Origin: Candidatus Ulvibacter alkanivorans
Lineage (GTDB): Bacteria > Bacteroidota > Bacteroidia > Flavobacteriales > Flavobacteriaceae
Length of the DNA stretch: 64,000 nucleotides
NCBI RefSeq assembly: GCF_003333325.1
Contig: NZ_QOLC01000054.1
Coordinates: 1-64,000 of the forward strand
Direction: 5' to 3'
The notes beneath the pieces were generated by a model, which was not told where the DNA came from, did no database searches, and was given only the letters and a program-made list of their open reading frames with translations. Every line of letters starts with the position of its first letter. Position 1 is the stretch's first letter. Position numbers and translations under genes: made by a program. Positions 1 through 7,303 of this stretch are shown here, piece after piece.

Positions 1-1
1 T

Positions 2-550
2 GACGAGAGAACACCTTCCGAAGAAAACACACCGACACCCTTAAAGATTGGTGATATGTATGAGGGTGGTATGGATTTTTTTATTGATGAAACTGGCGAA
101 CATGGACTCATTGCTGCTACGGAAGACCTAGACAGATTTCCAGACATTTGGGGCTGTGTTGCCTCAATGAGCTCAACAGCACAGCAAGTTGCAATTGCAA
201 CAGCAACGACAAATACCCGTTCGATTGTATCAAACTGCCCAGATGAGAATACGGCTTCTAAATGGTGTGCCGAATTAGAGTTGAATGGTTTTAACAACTG
301 GTATTTACCGTCTATTAATGAATTGGAAGTAATGTATATACACAAAAATGCGATAGTTAATTTTGAGCAATCTGATCCCGAAAACAGTATCTATATGTCT
401 TCTTCGGAATCGCTACCAGATGGAGATGAAGGGTATTACAAATGTTATGTATCTGATTTTAGTGCCACTCTCCTGCTAGCGGCCACGAGGAAAGTAAACA
501 CAAGTAAAGGTAACAACTCATTAAAAGCACGACCAGTTAGATCGTTTTAA
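2..550 (+). CDS. DUF1566/Lcl C-terminal domain protein, 5' end outside window
   Basis: The reading frame is open to the left window edge, so this is only the C-terminal part of a protein (about 182 residues visible). From position 44 it reads as a typical Lcl/DUF1566 domain: an opening KIGDMYEGG segment, then GLIAA, W-GC, a cluster NTRSIVSNC, WYLPSINELEVMY and a closing RPVRSF. This domain is common in secreted or surface proteins of Bacteroidota and is thought to be a ligand- or carbohydrate-binding fold; no enzymatic role is known to me. An internal ATG at 56 is not the real start, because the conserved domain begins before it. The gene ends 19 bp before the sigma factor and may or may not share its transcript. 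Confidence 0.8.
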   Translation, partial: DERTPSEENTPTPLKIGDMYEGGMDFFIDETGEHGLIAATEDLDRFPDIWGCVASMSSTAQQVAIATATTNTRSIVSNCPDENTASKWCAELELNGFNNWYLPSINELEVMYIHKNAIVNFEQSDPENSIYMSSSESLPDGDEGYYKCYVSDFSATLLLAATRKVNTSKGNNSLKARPVRSF

Positions 551-569
551 GTACTATGTAACACCACAT

Positions 570-1130
570 TTGTTGACAGAAAAACAACTTATACAAGCCT
601 GTTGTAAACGTGACCGAAAGGCACAGCGAATCTTATACGAATCGTATAAGGACTCACTCTTTATGACCTGCTGCAAATACAGTAGGAATGACACGGAAGC
701 TGAAGATGTATTTCATGACGTGTTCATTACCATATTAGATAAAATTAAGACGTATAAAGGCAAAGGATCCTTCGAAGGATGGATGAAACGTATTGCCATA
801 TTTAAATCGATAGACCATTATAAATCTAGAAAAGAGATTCCGATGGAAATACAGGAGAACCAACTAACCGAACCTTCGACCGAACTAGATTTAGGACGTG
901 TTTCTATCGATGTTATACTATTGGCGATTCAACAATTACCCGACCAATATAGAATAGTTTTCAACTTATATCAGTTGGATGGATTCACACATAAAGAAAT
1001 TGCTTCCATGCTAGCCATACATGAGGGTACTTCTAAATCGAATTACCATCGCGCCAAAGCTTTACTTCGGAAAAGCTTAGCCAAAGAACAAATGTCCACT
1101 AATAAAAAGACATCGAATTATGGAGCGTAA
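570..1130 (+). CDS. ECF-type RNA polymerase sigma factor
   Basis: A 186-residue sigma-70 family protein of the ECF type. Region 2 spans about residues 20-85 (AQRILYESYKD, the acidic EAEDVFHDVF stretch, then GSFEGWMKRIA) and region 4 about 120-172 (LPDQYRIVF, then an HKEIASML helix-turn-helix). The spacer between them is short, as in ECF sigma factors. The start is a TTG at 570 (a second TTG follows at 573); no in-frame ATG precedes region 2. Its last 11 bp overlap the next gene, whose N-terminus looks like a membrane anti-sigma domain, so the two are very likely translated together and act as a regulator pair. The same arrangement recurs at 39.8-42.3 kb. The target promoters cannot be deduced. 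Confidence 0.9.
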   Translation: MLTEKQLIQACCKRDRKAQRILYESYKDSLFMTCCKYSRNDTEAEDVFHDVFITILDKIKTYKGKGSFEGWMKRIAIFKSIDHYKSRKEIPMEIQENQLTEPSTELDLGRVSIDVILLAIQQLPDQYRIVFNLYQLDGFTHKEIASMLAIHEGTSKSNYHRAKALLRKSLAKEQMSTNKKTSNYGA

Positions 1131-2598
1131 ACAAGATATTGGATCTAAAATAGAACAGCGGTTAACCGGCACACAAAAAGCGCCTAGCGAACGAGTCTGG
1201 GAACGTATTAACACCTATCTTGACGAAGAAGAACAACAAAGACGCAAATTACATCTTTGGTGGTATATTACAGGCGGATTAGGATTAGCCATTTTAGTTA
1301 TTTTTAGTGTGAATTGGTTGCTGCCGTACCACGAACAGCCGTCACTTAGATCGAACCCACCTGTAACCACCACAGAAGGCAATAACGAGGATATAAATAA
1401 CGAAACGATCCCTATCGATTCAATTCAGTTGAAGCCATTACAGATTCCTACAGCGATTACTTCAGAAAAAAGAAACGACACTACTAATCTACTTCAGCTA
1501 AATCAATCAACCAACCAAGATAAACGACCAATTACCTACCAAATAACCGCTGATGATTTGCCTAATACGATTGACAAAGCAATTACCCAAGCTCAAAATA
1601 ATAATGTTCAAGAGAAGACAACAGCTCCTACAACTACAAATACTAAGAATGTGGATAACACCATTACTTCTGTGTCAAGCAATGATCGAAACCAAGACAG
1701 CGAAAAGAAGTTAATAGGAGATTTTAATAAGTCTGAAGATGTTACTAGCACAAAAGAAACTGCAATTTCAGAAAGACAACAGGCTAAAAAGGTATTAGAC
1801 AGCCTCAAGGCCGATAGAGATAGAAAACTAGCAGAACGTATTACAAAAAAAAGGAGTATTTCGATGGAAGAAACTGCGAAATCGGATTCCATCGAAAATC
1901 AAAGAAAAAATCCGTGGAGTGTTTCAGCTATAGCCGCTCCTGTTCTTTTTGAAGCTTCGCGGAATGGTTCGACTATCGATCAAGAATTGGTTGGAAAAGA
2001 TAAATCTGCTCGTATTAATTTTGCGTATGGGCTTGGTGTTCATTTTGCGCTGACTGATAAATTTTCATTGAACTACCATGTAATTAAAACGAAGCTTGGT
2101 TATACAACGAATGATATTCAGACAGGGTTTCCCGCAGATTCTACGGCCATTTTAAGTTACACCAATTTACAAGTAGCCAACGGAGTTTCAACTGCATCTG
2201 TAGCCGAATTTATAAATGGTGCATCTACCACTCGTTTGTTACAAGAAATCGAATACATTGAAATGCCATTACAGGTCTCGTACCGATTTTCTGAAAATAG
2301 ATTCGGAGTTCATGTTTACGGCGGAATTAGCACCTATTTTTTAATCAATAATGATCTGTATTTAGAGAATCAAGCAGGAGATCGTTATCGCATCGGATCT
2401 TCAAATAATCTTTCTAAAGGTAACTTTAGTCTTAATGCCGGTGTTGGATTATATTATAACCTTTCGAACCGCCTAACGATTACTCTCGATCCTACCTTTA
2501 AATATCAAATTAACACCTTAGAAAATATTTCATTCGATGGTAAAACATACCTGCTAGGAGTTTATACAGGAATAAGGTACAACCTAAACCTCAAATAA
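1120..2598 (+). CDS. Anti-sigma-like membrane protein fused to an outer-membrane beta-barrel domain
   Basis: A 492-residue protein in three parts. Residues 1-45 are a charged cytoplasmic-looking segment with the pattern PSERVWERI, residues about 47-67 are one hydrophobic helix (starting HLWWYI), residues about 70-260 are a low-complexity Thr/Asn/Lys-rich linker, and residues about 265-492 are an outer-membrane beta-barrel (porin-like family, alternating aromatic strands, ending GVYTGIRYNLNLK). The gene overlaps the sigma factor upstream by 11 bp. The N-terminal part matches the separate membrane protein at 40978-41742, which also overlaps an ECF sigma gene. I infer an anti-sigma factor physically joined to an envelope sensor. 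How one chain would span both membranes is unclear; the barrel-like domain might instead sit in the periplasm. Confidence 0.75.
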   Translation: MERKQDIGSKIEQRLTGTQKAPSERVWERINTYLDEEEQQRRKLHLWWYITGGLGLAILVIFSVNWLLPYHEQPSLRSNPPVTTTEGNNEDINNETIPIDSIQLKPLQIPTAITSEKRNDTTNLLQLNQSTNQDKRPITYQITADDLPNTIDKAITQAQNNNVQEKTTAPTTTNTKNVDNTITSVSSNDRNQDSEKKLIGDFNKSEDVTSTKETAISERQQAKKVLDSLKADRDRKLAERITKKRSISMEETAKSDSIENQRKNPWSVSAIAAPVLFEASRNGSTIDQELVGKDKSARINFAYGLGVHFALTDKFSLNYHVIKTKLGYTTNDIQTGFPADSTAILSYTNLQVANGVSTASVAEFINGASTTRLLQEIEYIEMPLQVSYRFSENRFGVHVYGGISTYFLINNDLYLENQAGDRYRIGSSNNLSKGNFSLNAGVGLYYNLSNRLTITLDPTFKYQINTLENISFDGKTYLLGVYTGIRYNLNLK

Positions 2599-2685
2599 TT
2601 TGAATAAGTTTGTAACCTTTTTGGCTATTTTACGTATAACCTAATAGACACACAAATTTAACCTAGTAATACAGGAGACAACTTA

Positions 2686-3549
2686 ATGAGACAACTTAAA
2701 ATCACCAAGCAGGTTACCAACAGGGAAACTGCCTCTTTAGACAAGTACCTTCAGGAAATTGGAAAAGTTGACTTAATTACCGCAGACGAAGAAGTAGAAT
2801 TGGCACAACGCATAAAAGCGGGTGACCAACGCGCACTAGAAAAGCTTACAAAAGCTAACTTGCGATTCGTTGTTTCGGTAGCAAAGCAATACCAAAATCA
2901 AGGGCTTACACTACCCGACCTAATTAACGAAGGAAACTTAGGTCTCATAAAAGCAGCGCAACGTTTTGATGAAACGCGTGGTTTTAAATTTATATCCTAT
3001 GCTGTTTGGTGGATTCGCCAATCCATTTTACAAGCATTAGCAGAGCAATCTCGTATTGTACGACTTCCACTTAATAAGATTGGAAGCATCAATAAAATAA
3101 ATAAGACATTTGCCTTTTTAGAGCAAGCGCATGAACGACCCCCTTCCGCAGAAGAAATTGCGAAAGAATTAGACATGACAATCAATGACGTAAAAGAATC
3201 CATGAAGAATTCTGGACGTCACGTATCCATGGATGCGCCACTGGTAGAAGGAGAAGATTCTAACTTGTATGATGTACTGCGAAGTGGAGAATCTCCTAAC
3301 CCGGACCGTTCATTATTACACGAATCGTTGCGTACCGAAATCGAACGTGCTCTAGAGACATTAACACCAAGAGAAGCCGATGTGATCCGACTTTATTTTG
3401 GATTGGGCGATCAACACCCTATGACCCTTGAGGAGATTGGAGAAACTTTCGACCTTACACGAGAGCGTGTTCGGCAAATTAAGGAGAAAGCGATCCGCCG
3501 ACTAAAGCACACTTCAAGAAGCAAGATTTTAAAGACCTATTTGGGTTAA
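2686..3549 (+). CDS. rpoD: Primary RNA polymerase sigma factor RpoD (SigA)
   Basis: A 287-residue housekeeping sigma factor in the short form usual for Bacteroidota, without the long region 1.1. Region 1.2 lies at about 15-50 ([16 protein letters not shown]), region 2 at about 58-128 ([16 protein letters not shown], then GYxx-type residues and [10 protein letters not shown]), region 3 at about 130-205, and region 4.2 at about 245-280 ([19 protein letters not shown]). Region 4 would read the TTG -33 element and region 2 the TAnnTTTG -7 element typical of the phylum. ATG start after an 87-bp spacer. A strong intrinsic terminator follows at 3609, so it appears to be transcribed alone. Confidence 0.98.
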   Translation: MRQLKITKQVTNRETASLDKYLQEIGKVDLITADEEVELAQRIKAGDQRALEKLTKANLRFVVSVAKQYQNQGLTLPDLINEGNLGLIKAAQRFDETRGFKFISYAVWWIRQSILQALAEQSRIVRLPLNKIGSINKINKTFAFLEQAHERPPSAEEIAKELDMTINDVKESMKNSGRHVSMDAPLVEGEDSNLYDVLRSGESPNPDRSLLHESLRTEIERALETLTPREADVIRLYFGLGDQHPMTLEEIGETFDLTRERVRQIKEKAIRRLKHTSRSKILKTYLG

Positions 3550-3608
3550 AACCCAATAACAGCAACAAACAGTATTAAACATACTGTTCGTTTTTTGATT
3601 GATGAATG

Positions 3609-3636
3609 ACCTCCGGCTGATTACCGGAGGTTTTTT
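3609..3636 (+). terminator. Intrinsic terminator after rpoD
   Basis: A perfect 8-bp stem (ACCTCCGG at 3609-3616 with CCGGAGGT at 3624-3631), 7-nt loop, then a run of T. It lies 59 bp after the rpoD stop and before the BLUF gene. Confidence 0.9.
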
Positions 3637-3663
3637 CTATCTTTATAACTCAAATCAACTTGC

Positions 3664-4062
3664 GTGCTACACACCATTTTGTATATTAGTAATACGTCCG
3701 AAGACTTGACCAAAGCAGGTTTAGATGCTATATTTAATAGTACGCAGTCTAATAATTCCGAAAACGGCATCACAGGTGTCCTTCTGCATTTCGAACGTAA
3801 TTTTCTTCAAGTGTTAGAAGGAGATAGCACTATCTTAGAAACCCTTTTTAAAACAATTCGTCAAGATCCTCGACATAAAAATATATTTATCATACTCGAT
3901 AAGAAGATCGAAGATCGTATTTTTGAAAATTACAGATCGGGCTTTAGTATTCTTAAGAACAAAAGTGATCTTGAAAACCTAAAACAATATTTAACCGATG
4001 CCGATGCCACGATTCCTCGATCTAAAAATATTGCAGGAGTCTTAGAACCATTTTTACTATAA
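3664..4062 (+). CDS. BLUF-domain blue-light photoreceptor (stand-alone)
   Basis: A 132-residue protein made almost entirely of one BLUF domain, which binds FAD and senses blue light. The key residues are present: Tyr7 in strand 1 (ILYIS), Asn30/Asn31 on the first helix, the ENGITGVLL strand, and Gln49 in FLQVLEG, the flavin-contacting glutamine. DPRHKNI is also conserved. No output domain is attached, so it would act by protein-protein contact, as short BLUF proteins do. The start is GTG at 3664, which gives the full first strand; no ATG is suitable. It ends 3 bp before rpe, so the two are probably cotranscribed. I see no direct hint of its partner. Confidence 0.92.
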   Translation: MLHTILYISNTSEDLTKAGLDAIFNSTQSNNSENGITGVLLHFERNFLQVLEGDSTILETLFKTIRQDPRHKNIFIILDKKIEDRIFENYRSGFSILKNKSDLENLKQYLTDADATIPRSKNIAGVLEPFLL

Positions 4063-4065
4063 ATT

Positions 4066-4728
4066 ATGAGTAACACACTACTTGCCCCTTCCATACTTGC
4101 AGCCGATTTTGCCAATCTTCAACGCGATATTGAAATGATAAACGAAAGTGATGCCGATTGGTTTCACATAGATATTATGGACGGCGTCTTTGTGCCGAAT
4201 ATTTCCTTCGGAATGCCGGTCTTAAAAAGTATCGCAACCTATGCAAAAAAACCATTGGATGTCCATTTAATGATCGTAGATCCCGATCGCTATATTAAAA
4301 CTTTTGCAGATCTTGGAGCAAACACCTTAACGGTTCATTACGAAGCATGCACTCACTTACACCGCACCCTTCAAGCGATTAAAGCTGAAGGAATGCAAGC
4401 CGGTGTAGCACTCAATCCGCATACATCTGTTAATCTATTAGAAGACACCATTCAAGATATAGATCTGGTTTGTATGATGAGTGTAAATCCAGGCTTTGGT
4501 GGACAAAGCTTTATAGAAAACACCTATAAAAAAGTAACCGACTTAAAAGCTATTATTAGCGATAGAGGTGCCACTACCAAGATAGAAATCGATGGAGGGG
4601 TTACCAATGCAAATGCCAAACAATTGGTAGGCGCAGGGGCAGATGTACTCGTTGCGGGAAGCTACGTTTTTGGATCTGCAAATCCTAAACAGACCATAGA
4701 TGATCTTAGGTCGTTGGTGTCTGAATAA
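4066..4728 (+). CDS. rpe: Ribulose-phosphate 3-epimerase
   Basis: A 220-residue TIM-barrel enzyme of normal length that interconverts ribulose 5-phosphate and xylulose 5-phosphate in the pentose phosphate pathway. Motifs in order: LAPSILAADFANL at the N-terminus, HIDIMDGVFVPNISFG (metal His and catalytic Asp), DVHLMI, SVNPGFGGQSF (phosphate loop), IEIDGGV (second catalytic Asp) and AGADVLVAGSYVF. ATG start 3 bp after the BLUF gene, which suggests one transcript; this gives the photoreceptor a housekeeping neighbour rather than an obvious light-response operon. Confidence 0.98.
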   Translation: MSNTLLAPSILAADFANLQRDIEMINESDADWFHIDIMDGVFVPNISFGMPVLKSIATYAKKPLDVHLMIVDPDRYIKTFADLGANTLTVHYEACTHLHRTLQAIKAEGMQAGVALNPHTSVNLLEDTIQDIDLVCMMSVNPGFGGQSFIENTYKKVTDLKAIISDRGATTKIEIDGGVTNANAKQLVGAGADVLVAGSYVFGSANPKQTIDDLRSLVSE

Positions 4729-4806
4729 CCCTAGAGCTTAGTTCAAAATTATAATTATAGACAATCTCCTCCTTCTTTTTAGTACATTTAAGGAGAATTG
4801 TACTGC

Positions 4807-5889
4807 ATGAAACCTAGTTTCGATACTTGGACCTCCGCTTTTCTTATTGCCGTTGCAATGGGGTTATTTCTGTTTTTCATTTTAATCGCTACCCGAAATA
4901 GAAAAAACCTTCCAATTGCTTTCGTGCTATTGGCATTTAGCTTGATCCTTTTTCAATATGTACTTTACTGGACGGGATACCAACAACTGTTTCCCTATTT
5001 GTCCTACTTTCCTGCCGTTTGTTATTATTGTATTGGACCACTGTTATATCTCTATTTTAAGGGGTTGTTCCGCGTAGAAAGCACGATTCCTGCCTATGTT
5101 CATTTTCTGCCTGCCTTGATCGCTCTAACGCCAAATATATGGCTTTGGTTGGCGTATGCCGGAATTCGTGAGACAGTCACACCCGTTCTCTTTATGTTGA
5201 ACGGATGGGTGATCGCCGTACATTTAGTTTTATACTTTTTTATCATTTTTCAGATCACAAGAAAAAAAAGAGTGGCTTCGAGTCAATATAGTGCTCTAAG
5301 ACGGCGTTGGGCGAATACGTTATTGTTCTTGTTCGGTGTTTTTATTCTTGCCTATATCTCCTATTACACACTGGTAAACTTTGCTTTTTTTAATCCGCAA
5401 TGGGATTATATGATCTCAATCTCGATGAGTGTATCTATTTACGCGATTGGATATTTTGTAATTAAACAACCAAGTATATTTGACGGCGAATTATACGCAG
5501 AATTATTTCTGCCTAGTCCCAACCAAGGAGACACCCTAGAATCAGAATTGCTCAATGAGTTTTACGATCATGTAGTTCACTATATGGAATCTGAAAAACC
5601 TTACACCGATAATGAGCTAAGACTCGTAAATTTAGCCGATCAAGTGGGTTTTTCTACACACCTACTTTCCAAAGTAATTAATAATAAATCCGGGGTAAAT
5701 TTTAACACCTTTGTAAACGAATATCGTTTAAGAGCTTCAGAAGAACTGTTACTAACGCAGCCAACCATGTCTGTAAAGATGATCTATTTCGACGTGGGGT
5801 TTAATAATAAGGCCACATTTTATAAGGCCTTTAAAGAAAAACATAATTGCACGCCTTCAGAGTATAGACACCGACTTTTAAAAGCCTAA
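4807..5889 (+). CDS. AraC-family regulator with N-terminal membrane domain
   Basis: About 360 residues. The first ~220 contain seven or so hydrophobic helices (from AFLIAVAMGLFLFFILIA to a segment near ISMSVSIYAIGYFVI), followed by a cytoplasmic linker and a C-terminal AraC/XylS helix-turn-helix domain at about 262-357 (ELRLVNLADQVGFS, then VKMIYFDVGFNNKATFYKAF and CTPSEYR). This membrane-bound AraC layout is frequent in Bacteroidota and suggests direct sensing of an envelope or extracellular signal. I chose ATG 4807, with an AGGAG about 11 bp upstream; a TTG at 4798 in the same frame is possible. It precedes a secreted propeller protein on the same strand by 91 bp, a possible target. Confidence 0.88.
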   Translation: MKPSFDTWTSAFLIAVAMGLFLFFILIATRNRKNLPIAFVLLAFSLILFQYVLYWTGYQQLFPYLSYFPAVCYYCIGPLLYLYFKGLFRVESTIPAYVHFLPALIALTPNIWLWLAYAGIRETVTPVLFMLNGWVIAVHLVLYFFIIFQITRKKRVASSQYSALRRRWANTLLFLFGVFILAYISYYTLVNFAFFNPQWDYMISISMSVSIYAIGYFVIKQPSIFDGELYAELFLPSPNQGDTLESELLNEFYDHVVHYMESEKPYTDNELRLVNLADQVGFSTHLLSKVINNKSGVNFNTFVNEYRLRASEELLLTQPTMSVKMIYFDVGFNNKATFYKAFKEKHNCTPSEYRHRLLKA

Positions 5890-5980
5890 CCCTACATTTT
5901 AAGTTTCATTTTATAAATACATACTCCTTTACGGTAGATTTTTCAGAATTTATTCTTCGGAAATTATAAAATTCAACATC

Positions 5981-7093
5981 ATGAAAAAAACGAACTACCT
6001 TTTGTTACTAAGCCTATTCTTGGCTTTCGTATCTGGATCTGCTCAAGATTTTAAGATCTATGTGTCCGATGCCGGCAATTTCAACAATCCGCCATGGCAA
6101 CTTTTAATGTTTGATGAGAACGGTGACAACCCACAGCAAATTACAACCGAAAACTTAGCCTGGCCACAAGACATCTTGTTTTTAGAAGATCAAGATGCCA
6201 TGCTTGTTTCTAATCTAAACACCGGAGAAATTACAAAGTACGATGCCAACAGTGGTGATTTTCAATCCAACTTTGCCTCTGGGATTGGCGGCCCGACTCG
6301 AATGAAAATTGGACCGGACAACCTAATTTATGTGTTACAATGGCAAGGCAATGGCACTGTATTTACTTACGAACAGGATGGCACTTTTGCCGGTGAATTT
6401 ACCACGGTGGGTGTAAACCAAAGCATTGGTCTGGATTGGGACAGCAATGGTAATTTATACGTTTCCTCCTTTGGTGGAGCCTCGGTTAGAAAATTTGACA
6501 CTACTGGAGCTGACCAAGGATTGTTTATTGACTCCAACTTGCAAGGTCCTACAAACATTTTTTTCGATGACAACGACAACTTGTATGTCCTAGACTGGAC
6601 CGCAGGAAACGTGAAGAAGTTTGACAGTAACGGTACTTTTATGGAAATTTTTATCGATGGTCTAAGTCAGCCGGAAGGAGTAGATTTTTATCCCAACGGA
6701 AACATTCTTATTGGAGATGGTGGAACCGGAGCCGTAAAACTTTTTGATAGTGAAGGGATGTTTATAGAAGACATTGTCACTGCCGGCGACGGAAACCTAT
6801 TGCAGCCTAATGCAGTCGTACTAAGAGATGCCACATTGAACATACCTGATTACGACAAAGACAACATTTTGGTCACCCCCACCATAGGGGATCAATTTTT
6901 AATCGAACCGGCCACTTTAGACACTTTCCGTTCTCTTCAGGTGTTTGATATTAGCGGAAAAAAGATTGCGATTATCGATCTAACTTCAACCAACATGTGG
7001 AGTGCAAGCAATTTAAAAGAAGGAATTTATTTCCTCCTAGCAAGTAATCCAAACAAAAAAGTTACTCAAAAAATAGTCGTAAAAAAAAAGTAA
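5981..7093 (+). CDS. Secreted NHL-type beta-propeller protein with T9SS sorting domain
   Basis: A 370-residue protein. Residues 1-22 are a signal peptide ending SGSAQ. Residues about 25-285 hold repeated blade-like units of the type G-P-x-x-I/M with DNxxNLYVxD (for example IGLDWDSNGNLYVSS and NIFFDDNDNLYVLDW), typical of NHL/SMP-30-like propellers. Residues about 290-370 form a C-terminal sorting domain (SLQVFDISGKKI, LKEGIYFLLA, QKIVVKKK) directing export and surface attachment by the type IX system. No catalytic residues are recognisable; binding of a carbohydrate or protein is plausible. It follows the membrane AraC regulator and is closed by a terminator. Confidence 0.88.
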   Translation: MKKTNYLLLLSLFLAFVSGSAQDFKIYVSDAGNFNNPPWQLLMFDENGDNPQQITTENLAWPQDILFLEDQDAMLVSNLNTGEITKYDANSGDFQSNFASGIGGPTRMKIGPDNLIYVLQWQGNGTVFTYEQDGTFAGEFTTVGVNQSIGLDWDSNGNLYVSSFGGASVRKFDTTGADQGLFIDSNLQGPTNIFFDDNDNLYVLDWTAGNVKKFDSNGTFMEIFIDGLSQPEGVDFYPNGNILIGDGGTGAVKLFDSEGMFIEDIVTAGDGNLLQPNAVVLRDATLNIPDYDKDNILVTPTIGDQFLIEPATLDTFRSLQVFDISGKKIAIIDLTSTNMWSASNLKEGIYFLLASNPNKKVTQKIVVKKK

Positions 7094-7127
7094 ATTAAGA
7101 TAGATTACTACTCCCTAATCACTAAAT

Positions 7128-7161
7128 AAGTCTGCTTAAAAATTCAATTAAGCAGACTTTT
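7128..7161 (+). terminator. Intrinsic terminator after propeller gene
   Basis: A perfect 12-bp inverted repeat (AAGTCTGCTTAA at 7128-7139 with TTAAGCAGACTT at 7148-7159) with an 8-nt loop and a short T run, 35 bp after the stop codon at 7093. Confidence 0.85.
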
Positions 7162-7303
7162 ACTTGATCATAAGCTATTTGAAGATTTTTTAAATTTTTT
7201 GTATCTTAATGTTGGCGACCTTCATTTATGCTATTTTTAAGAACACTCTTTTTTGAACGTAGGGTAAAACAGGATTTAGCTGTTGTTATATAAAAGGGAA
7301 ATC

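Noticed and set aside
1608..1892. Minus-strand ORF of 94 codons opposite the low-complexity linker of the fusion protein, and many similar antisense ORFs opposite the mur/fts genes
   Set aside because: They lie entirely within recognised genes, show no family motifs and are composition shadows of the sense frames.
2599..2685. Promoter of rpoD
   Set aside because: No segment fits TTG plus TAnnTTTG at the right spacing well enough; I could not choose among weak candidates.
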